This document shows, piece after piece, positions 1 to 8,493 of a stretch of DNA of 58,789 bases; position 1 is the stretch's first letter, and every line of letters begins with the position of its first letter. This stretch comes from Clostridia bacterium (lineage in GTDB: Bacteria > Bacillota > Clostridia > TANB77 > CAG-465). A model generated the notes under the pieces. It was not told the DNA's origin, made no database searches, and was given only the letters and a program-made list of their open reading frames with translations. The stretch covers positions 1-58,789 of the forward strand of contig JAGAIU010000059.1 of the NCBI GenBank assembly GCA_017626395.1. Reading direction: 5' to 3'. A program made the translations under genes and the position numbers.

Positions 1-157
1 AATATCATTTATTGTACCATCTTCAAACTTCTCATAATAATGATTATCTGATGATAAGAATAAAATATATGATAAAATATGAAATTAACACAAGAATAAT
101 TGATATATATTAAAAAATATTATAAAATAATCTCAAAAGGGAAGGAAAATAAAAAAT

Positions 158-1972
158 ATGTTTGAAACAAAATATAGTATAAATTCATTAACTGTTGGTG
201 GAATTTTAGGTTTAATAGAAGCTGGAACAATTGCAATTCCAGAAATACAAAGACCATTTGTATGGAAAAGAAGTAAAGTAAGAGATTTAATAGATTCAAT
301 GTACAATGGTTATCCAACAGGATATATAATTAGATGGCAATCACCTAATGTAAAAATAAAAAATGGTGGAGAGTCAGCAGGCAAGTTTTTATTAATAGAT
401 GGGCAACAAAGAATAACTGCATTAATGACTTCGATATTAGGAATAAAAATAATTGATGAGGATTATCAAGAAAGAGTTATAAAAATTGCTTTTAATCCTA
501 TGGCAAAAGATGATGAAGAAAGATTTGCAGTACAAGATCAATCACATATAAAAAGTAGTAAGTGGATTGAAGATATATCAATGTTATTTAAACCAGAATT
601 TAGTCAATTAAAATTTATTAGGAAATATTGTGAAGAAAATCCAGATGCTGATGAAGATGAATTATCAAAAGCATTAACAAAATTAGTAGCTATAAAAAAT
701 GTACAAGTTGGTGTTGTTGATTTAGGTGCAAATTTAAATATCGATGAAGTAACAGAAATATTTGTTAGAATAAATTCACAAGGTAAAGCTTTAAAAGAAG
801 CAGACTTTGCAATGTCTAAAATTGCAGCAGATGAAGATTTAGGCGGAAACATTTTAAGAAAGACAATAGATTATTTTTGTCATATAGCTGTTGAGCCAAA
901 CTTTTATAATTATATAGTTGCAAAAGATAATCAATTCGCAGAATCTGAATTTGCTACAAAAGTTAAGTGGTTAGCGAATGTTATAGATGATATATATGCT
1001 CCAGATTATAACGATATGTTAAGAGTTTCTTTTGCACATAAATTTGGTAGAGGAAAACTAGGACAATTAGTAAGCTTATTATCAGGGCGTGATTTTGAAG
1101 CTAGAGATTATAAATCTGAAATAAAAGAAGATTCTTTTAAATTGTTAAAAGAAGGAATTGAAAATTTTATTAATGAATATAATTTCAAACAATTTGTGTT
1201 AGCTATAAAATCAGCGGGGTTTATAAATAATAAAATGATAAATTCAAAAATGACATTAGATTTTGCATATATATTGTTTTTAATGCTATATGAATCTAAT
1301 GAAGTTGACAAAGCTGAAATTAAAAGATATGTTCAAAAATGGTATGTAATGGCAATATTAACTGGAAGATATGTTAGTTCACCGGAGTCTTGGATGGATA
1401 AAGATATAAGAGAAATAAAAGCTAAAGGCTTTAAAAATTATTTTAGAGAACTAGAAGAAGCTGAATTATCTGATACTTTTTGGAATGTAGGTTTAGTACA
1501 ATCATTAGAAACAACAGCAAGTAATAGTCCATATTTTTCTGCATATTTAGCCGCACAAGTTTATAATGGAGAAAATGCTTTATTTTCTAAATCAGAAAAA
1601 ATATCCGATTTAATAAATATTGTAGGAGATGTACATCATATTTTTCCAAAAGAATATTTGAAACAAAACGGATATAGTGATAAAGTTAAATATAATCAAG
1701 TAGCTAATTATACATATTTAGATAGACCTGTTAATATAAAAATAGGAAAAGATTCACCAGAAAAATATTTTAAAAGAGCTTTTGAACTTTGTGATGATAG
1801 TGAATTAGCATATGGTTCAATCAGAAATGAAGAAGAACTTAAAGAAAATTTAAAAACGAATTGTATCCCTGAGGATATTTGTGAATATACAATTGATAGA
1901 TACGAAGAGTTCTTGTTGAATAGAAGAAAAATGATGGCTAAGAAAATAGAAGAATATTATAAGAGTTTATAA
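158..1972 (+). CDS. DUF262 / DUF1524-like protein (GmrSD-type nuclease)
   Basis: This 604-residue protein has the layout of GmrSD-like type IV restriction proteins. The N-terminal DUF262 domain (ParB/sulfiredoxin-like fold) shows 'IPEIQRPFVW' near residue 30 and the DGQQR motif at residues 81-85, thought in this family to bind and hydrolyse nucleotide. The C-terminal part carries H493-H494-I-F-P followed by two Asn-containing segments (NQVANY, RPVNIK), as expected of a DUF1524 His-Me finger nuclease. The predicted role is cutting foreign, perhaps modified, DNA; this is family inference. An AGGGAAGGA ribosome site lies 12-15 bases before the ATG. It is followed by a hairpin terminator, so it is not obviously cotranscribed with the next gene, although both are accessory and point the same way. 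Domain call is solid; substrate is unknown. Confidence 0.85.
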   Translation: MFETKYSINSLTVGGILGLIEAGTIAIPEIQRPFVWKRSKVRDLIDSMYNGYPTGYIIRWQSPNVKIKNGGESAGKFLLIDGQQRITALMTSILGIKIIDEDYQERVIKIAFNPMAKDDEERFAVQDQSHIKSSKWIEDISMLFKPEFSQLKFIRKYCEENPDADEDELSKALTKLVAIKNVQVGVVDLGANLNIDEVTEIFVRINSQGKALKEADFAMSKIAADEDLGGNILRKTIDYFCHIAVEPNFYNYIVAKDNQFAESEFATKVKWLANVIDDIYAPDYNDMLRVSFAHKFGRGKLGQLVSLLSGRDFEARDYKSEIKEDSFKLLKEGIENFINEYNFKQFVLAIKSAGFINNKMINSKMTLDFAYILFLMLYESNEVDKAEIKRYVQKWYVMAILTGRYVSSPESWMDKDIREIKAKGFKNYFRELEEAELSDTFWNVGLVQSLETTASNSPYFSAYLAAQVYNGENALFSKSEKISDLINIVGDVHHIFPKEYLKQNGYSDKVKYNQVANYTYLDRPVNIKIGKDSPEKYFKRAFELCDDSELAYGSIRNEEELKENLKTNCIPEDICEYTIDRYEEFLLNRRKMMAKKIEEYYKSL

Positions 1973-1982
1973 ACAAAAGAAG

Positions 1983-2025
1983 GCAAGATAACAATCAAAA
2001 AAAGTATGGTTATTTTGCTTTTTTT
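1983..2025 (+). terminator. Rho-independent terminator after the DUF262 gene
   Basis: A 10-bp stem (GCAAGATAAC at 1983-1992 with GTTATTTTGC at 2009-2018, one G-U pair) is followed by seven T. The loop is long (16 nt), so efficiency may be partial and read-through into the next gene remains possible. Confidence 0.65.
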
Positions 2026-2100
2026 GATAAAAAAATCTAATCAACTTGTTTTTACTTGATAAACAGAAATGACTAGAGTATAAAAATGGAGATGGAAATT

Positions 2101-5100
2101 ATGATAAAGAGTGATGAAGTGTTTGGAGTTAATGAGAGAATAAAGGATGTTTTAAAAATAACTAATAACTATAATTATGAAGATTTAGTTAGAGCAATAT
2201 TTTGTATTAATATATGTATTAAAAATAGATCCGCCTTATCCTCTCAAATGACATTAAATTTAAGTTTATTAGAATATAAAAAGTGCGGAAATTTAAAGAT
2301 AAATAATTATAGTGAATTTAAAGATTTTTTTAGTAAAATCGAAAATATTTTACAAATAACTTGTTTTGACGATTATATTATTGAAGATTTTGGGGAAGTA
2401 AGATTTAAATATAGGTACAAATATTACAAAGTAATTATAGGAACAGGACACAATTTAGTTTATGGACAACTTTTTGGTTTAGAAAGTTTAGCTAAAATAA
2501 CAAAAAAGGAAAATGAATTAGAAGAGGTATTTAATTATAATTCAAATATAATAGAATATTTTGAAAAATTTAATAAAAGTGACGAAAAAAGAGAAAGAAA
2601 ATTTGAAATTCCAAGTGAAATATTATTTAATAAAGTGCAAGAATTTTTTAATACTGAATTAAAAAAAATAAATTTAGATAATATAAAAAAAGTATTTGAA
2701 AATGAAAATGCACCTGTAGAAAAAAGATATTTTGTAGAGAAAGATAATAATATTTATCCATTGTATAATACAGCTATTTTAGTAGACTTATTTGATATAT
2801 GGTATAAACAATTAGGTGATAATGAAAAAAGAAATTTAGCAGATATTTCAGTCAGTAAAGTCCTTTCTGACATTAGTATTTTAGATCAGGGAGAACAACC
2901 AAACATAATGTATCCAGTATCTTTAATTGATAATGGATGTTTTAAATCAAAGTATATTTATTCATTTATAATAAAATGTGATAAAGGTGCTATTATTGGA
3001 ATGAATAGTGAACAATTTGAAAATGATGAGGAATTAGAGAAAGAAATAAACATGATAAAACAGTATCATAAAAATAATAAGCTAAACTTAGGTGAAATAC
3101 TAAAAAGAAATGGAAACAAATATAATTTAGGCGTAACCATAACTCAAGAATGTAATCTGCATTTTATTGTATATGATAGCTTTATGAATATTTCAGAAAC
3201 TTATCAAAGATTGATTGAAAGAGATAAAAATTATTATGAATGTTCAGCATTAGATTTAATATACATGTTATTATTTATGGAAGATCAAGACGAATTACTA
3301 AAATATATATCTGAAAAAAATGATGGTGACTATGAGCAAATATTTGGATTTGGAGGAGATTCTAGTAGATTTTTAATGTGGAAAGATTCTGGACATATGT
3401 TTGTTCAAGGGGCATTACAATATGGAATGATAGACATAGGATATACAGAAGAAAACGATTATGTATTGGATTACTTTAAAAATATTTTAAAAAGTTTTCC
3501 TTTTGATTGTAAAGATAAATTTTTATTAAAAAGTCCTTTTGTTTGGAAAATAAAAGAAACTACTAACGGAGAATTTCAATATGTAAATAAAATAAAAAAG
3601 AATTTTGGAGGAATTCTTATTAAATTAGATAATGGTGGCGCAGTATTTTTTGTACATAATGTTGAATTTTATGATAAAAAAGAACTTAAAGAAGAATATT
3701 TTAATATAATTCGCATAATTGATGATTTGAATTTAAGGAAAATAAAAAGAATAAAAGAAATATTGAATGAATCTAAAAATTTAAAAAATAAGTTGATAGA
3801 AGTTATGTTTATGCCATCAAGTTACGGTAAAAAAGTTAGAGTAAGAACAGAAGATGATAGAAAATATGTTTACAGCGATTTATATGAAGATTCTAATACA
3901 ATAAATATAAGGTATATAGTAAATTATCCGGAATTACAAAAGGATATAATTAGTGCAGAAAATAGAACTATAGAAAACCAATATTATAAAGAGTTATTAA
4001 GACCATTAAATAACTCATATAAAGTTGAATACCAAAAAATATGCAAAGTTTTGGATGAAGAAAATGATTTTAAAAAAGAAGTAGGTGTGTTTTCTATCGA
4101 AATAGATTATATTTATAATATGAGTTTAGAATTGTATGATGTTAAGGAAATAGATTATTTAAAGGCTAAAAAGGAAATAGCGAAAATATGTTTAGAAAGT
4201 AACATAGAACCCGGAGAATATTTTGGCAAGGAAGCTAATAGGGTAATAAGAAATATGCAACAAAAATTAATAGAGCATTTTGAAAGCAGAATAAAACAAT
4301 TTAATAGAATTGATATTCATAAAAAATTAACTGAGATTTGCGCTAATACATATAATATTATAAATGTGCATAAAAAGAGATATAACTCTTTCAATAATAT
4401 AGATGAAACCGTATTAAATGAAGTACAATTACAAACTATTAAAGATAGAGAACAAGAGAAGCATAATTTAAGAGTTATTTTATATTTTATTGAAAGTAAC
4501 TTGTTTTTAGGAAGAGAGTCTAAAAGAGAAATCACTAAAGAAGAGTTAAATGAATTATTAGCATTTTCAAACTGGCTTGTTGTTTTAAGCGACAATGCAG
4601 ATATATGTTATTTTACAGATAATGAAGCTCATATTAATGTAAATTTTGATTATGTGGTTGATACATTTGTTGAAGAAGATGATGATAAAAAAAGAGATGA
4701 GTTCAATATGAGAGTGTATTCTAATAATGATTACATTATAAAAGGTGACGAAACTGATATGAAATATTTAGAAAAAACAAAAGAAGCATTTCATATTGAT
4801 ACTTCTATAGAATTGATAAATTTATTTGATGTATGTTCTTATTTTCAAAGATATGCAATAGAGGATAATAAATGTACAAGGTTTAAAGACAATGTATATT
4901 CAATAAGTGCGGTTAATTTGATTAGTGATATTCAAGAATGCATTAAGAAAAATAGCAATGAAGTAGTTAGTGAAGATTCAATAAAGAAAGCAATAGAATT
5001 TTTAACAATAGATGTATCTAAACTAAAATGTATAAAAGACAAAACCGATTATTATTTACCGATTGGAGAAAGAAGAAAAAGAGATAATAGATTTGATATT

Positions 5101-5718
5101 AAACCATTGCTTAATGAAAATGGAAGTATAATATTTTCTCCGATAATAGTAAGTAGTGTAAAAGAACAGTGGAAAAATGGACTATTGGATAATTATTTAC
5201 CATATGAAATAGGATTAGATAATACGGTAAAAAGTTTAATTGAATGGAAAAAAAGATATGAAAAAGAAATAGTTTTTGATATACAAAAAATATTTCAAAA
5301 TCAAGGAATCAGTTACGTTAATACAAATGTCGAATTACATAAGATAGATAAAAGTAGTAAACATCCTTTGGAATTGGGGGATTACGATGTGCTAGCAATA
5401 GATGATAGTAAATTAAAAATATGGATAATTGAAAGTAAGGTGTTGAAAAAAGTAGGAAGCTTTTTTGAGATGTTTAATCAACAAAGAGGATTCTTTTTAG
5501 ATCATAAGGATGATGAAGATTTTCAAAGAAGAATAGATTATATGGAAAAAAACTATAAAAAAGTTTTAAAAGCACTTAAATTTGATAGCAGTAATAATTA
5601 CGAAATAATACCATATATGGTTATGAATAAGGTGATGGGATCTAGATATAAAAAAATAAAGTTTCCTATTATCTCTATAAGAGAATTGGAAGATAAAATA
5701 AAAAATGAAAATAATTAA
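2101..5718 (+). CDS. Large unrecognised protein with C-terminal PD-(D/E)xK nuclease domain
   Basis: About 1205 residues. I do not recognise the first ~1050, which are mixed alpha/beta, rich in Lys/Glu/Asp/Asn, with no signal peptide, membrane segment or Walker motif. The last ~150 residues look like a restriction-endonuclease fold. A helix with Glu (KEIVFDIQKIF) precedes a short strand with Asp (GDYDVLAID), then a strand with IESK, giving D1101...E1116-x-K1118 counted from the first possible Met at 2086. A helix with a conserved-type Gln (FNQQRGFF) follows. That E...D...ExK...Q order is typical of PD-(D/E)xK enzymes such as the NERD/Mrr groups. The frame is also open from ATG 2086, but GGAG at 2088-2091 sits 9 bases before ATG 2101, which I prefer. 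It follows the DUF262 gene by 128 bases and may be its partner (inference). Confidence 0.7.
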   Translation: MIKSDEVFGVNERIKDVLKITNNYNYEDLVRAIFCINICIKNRSALSSQMTLNLSLLEYKKCGNLKINNYSEFKDFFSKIENILQITCFDDYIIEDFGEVRFKYRYKYYKVIIGTGHNLVYGQLFGLESLAKITKKENELEEVFNYNSNIIEYFEKFNKSDEKRERKFEIPSEILFNKVQEFFNTELKKINLDNIKKVFENENAPVEKRYFVEKDNNIYPLYNTAILVDLFDIWYKQLGDNEKRNLADISVSKVLSDISILDQGEQPNIMYPVSLIDNGCFKSKYIYSFIIKCDKGAIIGMNSEQFENDEELEKEINMIKQYHKNNKLNLGEILKRNGNKYNLGVTITQECNLHFIVYDSFMNISETYQRLIERDKNYYECSALDLIYMLLFMEDQDELLKYISEKNDGDYEQIFGFGGDSSRFLMWKDSGHMFVQGALQYGMIDIGYTEENDYVLDYFKNILKSFPFDCKDKFLLKSPFVWKIKETTNGEFQYVNKIKKNFGGILIKLDNGGAVFFVHNVEFYDKKELKEEYFNIIRIIDDLNLRKIKRIKEILNESKNLKNKLIEVMFMPSSYGKKVRVRTEDDRKYVYSDLYEDSNTINIRYIVNYPELQKDIISAENRTIENQYYKELLRPLNNSYKVEYQKICKVLDEENDFKKEVGVFSIEIDYIYNMSLELYDVKEIDYLKAKKEIAKICLESNIEPGEYFGKEANRVIRNMQQKLIEHFESRIKQFNRIDIHKKLTEICANTYNIINVHKKRYNSFNNIDETVLNEVQLQTIKDREQEKHNLRVILYFIESNLFLGRESKREITKEELNELLAFSNWLVVLSDNADICYFTDNEAHINVNFDYVVDTFVEEDDDKKRDEFNMRVYSNNDYIIKGDETDMKYLEKTKEAFHIDTSIELINLFDVCSYFQRYAIEDNKCTRFKDNVYSISAVNLISDIQECIKKNSNEVVSEDSIKKAIEFLTIDVSKLKCIKDKTDYYLPIGERRKRDNRFDIKPLLNENGSIIFSPIIVSSVKEQWKNGLLDNYLPYEIGLDNTVKSLIEWKKRYEKEIVFDIQKIFQNQGISYVNTNVELHKIDKSSKHPLELGDYDVLAIDDSKLKIWIIESKVLKKVGSFFEMFNQQRGFFLDHKDDEDFQRRIDYMEKNYKKVLKALKFDSSNNYEIIPYMVMNKVMGSRYKKIKFPIISIRELEDKIKNENN

Positions 5719-5759
5719 TTTATACTGTCTATTAATAATAAATAAAAATATTGCAAAAT

Positions 5760-5788
5760 TTGACACCTAACACATCCTATGATAAAAT
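5760..5788 (+). promoter_or_regulatory. Sigma-A type promoter for the Api92-like gene
   Basis: A perfect TTGACA -35 box at 5760-5765 is separated by 17 bases from TAAAAT at 5783-5788. Transcription would begin about 95 bases before the ATG at 5889, leaving a leader that holds a second ribosome site. Confidence 0.75.
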
Positions 5789-5844
5789 ACACACCATATT
5801 TAAAATAATTTACACAACTAATAATTTAGGAGGGGATATTATAG

Positions 5845-5871
5845 TTGAATTTTAAATGTAAAAATTATTAA
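5845..5871 (+). other. Possible 8-codon leader ORF
   Basis: A strong AGGAGGGG ribosome site at 5828-5835 is not used by any long gene. Nine bases later a TTG opens an 8-codon frame (LNFKCKNY) ending in TAA at 5869-5871, directly before the AAAGGAGAAA site of the Api92-like gene. It may be a leader peptide or the relic of an older start. TTG use and small size keep confidence low. Confidence 0.25.
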
Positions 5872-5888
5872 AAAGGAGAAATTATATT

Positions 5889-6560
5889 ATGGTTAAAATT
5901 AAGAATATAATTAAAATATATGGTGATGTAGATAAGATAAGTGAAGTAAAAAGAAGATTAAAGAGTAAATCAAATAAAGTAGATTTTAATAAGATTATTC
6001 CTATGAGAAAAGATATAGATGATCTACCTATGGATGATTATGTATGTACATGTTTAAACTTATATTTTGGATATGTTGTTAGAGATAAAAAAGATAAGTA
6101 TATTAAAGCTTTTAATTTTGTTGGACATACCAGAGAAATACCATATGATTTTAGATTAATGGATTATGAAGAATATCATGAAATATTAGAAACAACAGAA
6201 AGACATGTACTTATTAAAATGTTAACTTATGCAAGAGATTACGTAGAGAAGATAGATTCAAAATTTATTTTTAATGGATATTTAGAAAGAATATATTTAT
6301 GGGATACAGGATGTGGAGCTACTGATGTAAAGATAGGTGAAAGCACAATAGAGTTTACTACATATTATAGTGCACCTGTAAAAGTAATAAAGAAAATAGC
6401 TAGTATGTATCCAGAATTAAAATTTGAATATACCTTTGAAAGTAATGGTAAAGAAAATTTAATAATTTTACAAGGAAAAAATGTAGAAGTTAAAGTAAAA
6501 AATGAATTTGAAGACAGATTTGGATTTAATTTAATAATGAAAAATGCTAGTATAAAGTAG
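5889..6560 (+). CDS. Api92-like / YubB ferredoxin-fold domain protein
   Basis: This 223-residue protein matches the pattern of Api92-like proteins, which are found on phages, plasmids and integrative elements and carry a C-terminal ferredoxin-like fold. A basic N-terminal half is followed by a segment with YLWDTGCGATDV, IEFTTYYSAPVKVI and SMYPELKFEYTFE. That corresponds to the family pattern of 'W-G-x-K/D', then a strand with aromatic and S/A-P-P residues, then 'F-P-x-L'. The biochemical role of the family is not established. The gene has its own near-consensus promoter and a strong terminator, so it is a single-gene unit. Its presence supports the mobile-element character of the first 7 kb. 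Confidence 0.65.
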   Translation: MVKIKNIIKIYGDVDKISEVKRRLKSKSNKVDFNKIIPMRKDIDDLPMDDYVCTCLNLYFGYVVRDKKDKYIKAFNFVGHTREIPYDFRLMDYEEYHEILETTERHVLIKMLTYARDYVEKIDSKFIFNGYLERIYLWDTGCGATDVKIGESTIEFTTYYSAPVKVIKKIASMYPELKFEYTFESNGKENLIILQGKNVEVKVKNEFEDRFGFNLIMKNASIK

Positions 6561-6563
6561 AAG

Positions 6564-6587
6564 GAAGTGCTTATGCACTTCTTTTTT
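6564..6587 (+). terminator. Rho-independent terminator
   Basis: A perfect 7-bp stem GAAGTGC / GCACTTC with a 4-nt loop is followed by six T, four bases after the stop of the Api92-like gene. Confidence 0.9.
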
Positions 6588-6629
6588 GTATTTAAGCTAT
6601 AAAATAATGTTTTTTTAATAAAAATATGG

Positions 6630-6635
6630 TATAAT
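6630..6635 (+). promoter_or_regulatory. Extended -10 promoter element
   Basis: TGGTATAAT gives a TG-extended -10 box (TATAAT at 6630-6635) with only a weak T-rich -35. It would drive a ~130-nt leader into the 22-codon ORF and the tRNA-like remnant. Confidence 0.45.
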
Positions 6636-6777
6636 ACTGATGTAATATCGCTATATATAATTTTAATATTCATCATATCTTTATTCTTTATAAAAATTGA
6701 TTCTACCTTATTAGAAACTATGTTGGAAGTAGCTTTTTCAGCATACTTCAATTTAATTTATGAGGAGATGAGAAATA

Positions 6778-6846
6778 TGAAAGAGATTTCACATGGTGTA
6801 GGCTCTTGTATATGTGTAGAAGCAAATGTGGTGAAAGGTATTTAAA
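6778..6846 (+). CDS. Possible 22-residue small protein
   Basis: A GAGGAG ribosome site at 6762-6767 is followed by an ATG opening a 22-codon frame that begins MKEISHGVG and ends VEANVVKGI, with two Cys in SCIC. The same frame is open for about 50 codons upstream, with sense-like composition just before the ATG, so this may instead be the last part of a decayed gene. The end of the frame overlaps the 5' part of the tRNA-like remnant (from 6814). I recognise no family. Confidence 0.3.
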
Positions 6847-6904
6847 AATATTAAAATAAAATATAGATAAAGAGCATTAGGTTCGAATCCTAATCTACAC
6901 ACCA
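6814..6904 (+). pseudogene. tRNA-like remnant with intact acceptor and T arm
   Basis: GTGTAGA at 6814-6820 pairs perfectly over 7 bp with TCTACAC at 6894-6900, followed by A and CCA (6901-6904). Directly inside is a textbook T arm: TTAGG, loop TTCGAAT, CCTAA (6877-6893). The 91-nt length fits a type II (Leu/Ser) tRNA. However, the middle is mostly A and T, with no D-loop GG and no 5-bp anticodon stem with a 7-nt loop. A fragment TGTGGTGAAA resembles the D-arm of clostridial tRNA-Leu. Either this is a decayed tRNA gene, or only the 3' end is tRNA-derived and marks an integrative-element attachment site. A bidirectional terminator follows. Confidence 0.6.
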
Positions 6905-6934
6905 AAAAAAGCAGACTTAAACAGTCTGCTTTTT
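6904..6934. terminator. Bidirectional terminator
   Basis: GCAGACT / AGTCTGC, a 7-bp stem with 5-nt loop, is flanked by a run of A on the left and T on the right. It can stop transcription from the tRNA-like remnant (+) and from the small basic protein gene (-). Confidence 0.8.
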
Positions 6935-6941
6935 CACATAG

Positions 6942-7085
6942 TTATTTTTTCTTATGTGAATGCTTAGGTTGCCTTTGTGAAAGAGCAGAACCAGCAACAG
7001 ATTTTGAAGCTTTTGAAGTTCTACCATCTTTTAAAATTTTTGAAGCTTTAGAGGCAACACTTTTACTTGTCTTTTTGCAAGACAT
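6942..7085 (-). CDS. Small Ser/Lys/Ala-rich basic protein (47 aa)
   Basis: I take the start at 7085 because the reverse strand carries AAAGGTGGTGATTA just before that ATG; the frame is open further upstream but without a ribosome site. The 47-residue product begins MSCKKTSKSVASKASK and repeats the pattern T/S-S-K-x-S-K-x-x-A (around residues 6-16 and 23-33), then AGSALSQR and a His/Lys-rich tail. Similar small 'SK-x-A-G-S-A-L-S-Q' proteins are scattered in bacterial accessory regions. I know of no established function; nucleic-acid binding would suit the charge. It is divergent from the ATPase operon to its right. Confidence 0.65.
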   Translation of the reverse strand: MSCKKTSKSVASKASKILKDGRTSKASKSVAGSALSQRQPKHSHKKK

Positions 7086-7213
7086 ATTAATCACCACCTT
7101 TCTAGGATAAAAATCCTTTCCCAACGATTTTGTACTAGAAATATGATGACAATAGAATAATAACACGATTTTAAATAAAAATCAATTAAAAATGAGAAAA
7201 GTTCTCAAAAATA

Positions 7214-7242
7214 TTGATTTTTTGGAAAGAATTGCATATAAT
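7214..7242 (+). promoter_or_regulatory. Promoter of the ATPase-RloB-HEPN operon
   Basis: TTGATT at 7214-7219, a 17-base spacer, and TATAAT at 7237-7242. It sits about 25 bases before the ATPase start and its ribosome site, leaving a very short leader. Confidence 0.75.
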
Positions 7243-7266
7243 ATAGTATAGAAGGAGTTGAAAAAT

Positions 7267-8493
7267 ATGTTAATAAAATTTAATTTTAAAAATTTCAAAT
7301 CTTTTAAAAATGAAAATACTTTAGATATGGAAGCTACGTCTATAAAAGAACATGAATATAATTTGGTTGAAGTAAACGGAGAAAAATATCTAAAAGTTTC
7401 AGCTATATATGGAGCAAATGCGAGTGGTAAAACAAATGTATTGCAAGCTTTTAATTACATGAAAAAGCGAATATTAGTAAATGATGATACCATCAAAAAT
7501 TCGCCTGTAGATGCAGATAATCTTTATAGTTTTATGATAAATGAAGAGCCGATAGGTCTAGAAATAGAACTATTAGCCAAAAATAAAAAAATATATAAAT
7601 ATGGATTTGAAGTATTAAAAGATACTATCATTTCAGAATGGTTATATTTAAAAAGAATAAACACATATTCTATTATATTTGAAAGAGAAGAAAAAGATGT
7701 AAAATTACTAAAATATAAAGACAGATTTAATGTTAATGACAATACATTATTTTTAAATTTATATAGTAAACTACACTCATCAGATGAAGATTTCACTAAT
7801 GTATATGAATGGTTTATGAATGCAAATTATTTGGATTTAGGAAATCCTCGTTTTGAAACTATAATAAATAATAGGATATCACTAAAAATATTAAGTGATG
7901 AAAAATATAAAAATGAATTAATTAGATTTATAAGAACATTTGATGCAGGAGTGGAAGGTATAAAGACTACACCAGAAACAATAGAAGAAATAAAAAACAA
8001 TAATAATTCTATAAAAGTAGAACTTATTCATAGAACAGAAGAAGGTGAATTAAAAGCATTACCTTTAGAATTAGAATCAAATGGTACAAGAAAGATGTTT
8101 CATTTATTTGATTTCTTAATGGATACATTAAAAAAAGGTATGGTTTTATTTATAGATGAATTAGATGCTAAACTACATCCTTTACTTACAAGATATATAA
8201 TAAACTTATTTCATAATAGTGAAACAAATGTAGGAAATGGTCAGTTAATATATTCAACACATGATACTGTTAATTTGAATAAAGAGACTTTTAGAAGAGA
8301 TGAAATATGGTTTGCTGAAAAAGACAATAACGGAGTTTCAAAAATATATTCATTATCTGATTATAAAATAGATAATGTAAAGGTAAGAAATGATGCAACT
8401 TATAATAAAGATTATTTAACTGGAAGATATGGTGCTATTCCAGTTTTAGAGCAATTTGAGATTAATATAAATGAAGGAAAAGAAAGTTGTTAA
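7267..8493 (+). CDS. AAA15-family (RloA-like) ATPase
   Basis: This SMC/ABC-like ATPase of the OLD/AAA15 type is about 408 residues. It starts with the usual MLIKFNFKNFKSF strand and has Walker A GANASGKT near residue 50. Walker B is MVLFIDELDAKLHP near residue 300, and the H-loop STHDT near residue 337. In this class the ATPase usually senses infection and controls a nuclease partner. A TTG at 7258 is in frame, but GGAG at 7254-7257 is correctly spaced for ATG 7267. It overlaps the next gene by 23 bases, which implies coupled translation. With the RloB-like TOPRIM gene it forms a two-gene cassette analogous to PARIS (AriA/AriB). I infer defence from context and family. Confidence 0.85.
   Translation: MLIKFNFKNFKSFKNENTLDMEATSIKEHEYNLVEVNGEKYLKVSAIYGANASGKTNVLQAFNYMKKRILVNDDTIKNSPVDADNLYSFMINEEPIGLEIELLAKNKKIYKYGFEVLKDTIISEWLYLKRINTYSIIFEREEKDVKLLKYKDRFNVNDNTLFLNLYSKLHSSDEDFTNVYEWFMNANYLDLGNPRFETIINNRISLKILSDEKYKNELIRFIRTFDAGVEGIKTTPETIEEIKNNNNSIKVELIHRTEEGELKALPLELESNGTRKMFHLFDFLMDTLKKGMVLFIDELDAKLHPLLTRYIINLFHNSETNVGNGQLIYSTHDTVNLNKETFRRDEIWFAEKDNNGVSKIYSLSDYKIDNVKVRNDATYNKDYLTGRYGAIPVLEQFEININEGKESC

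Noticed and set aside
1..157. Reverse-strand open frame reaching the left edge
   Set aside because: No start codon or ribosome site; a stop lies just upstream of the short open stretch, and composition is plain AT-rich intergenic DNA.
6796..6904. Longer tRNA starting at 6796, or a tmRNA 3' end
   Set aside because: GTGTAGG at 6796 pairs with the acceptor only with a terminal G-T, and D/anticodon arms still fail. A tmRNA would need about 350 nt and a tag frame, which are absent.
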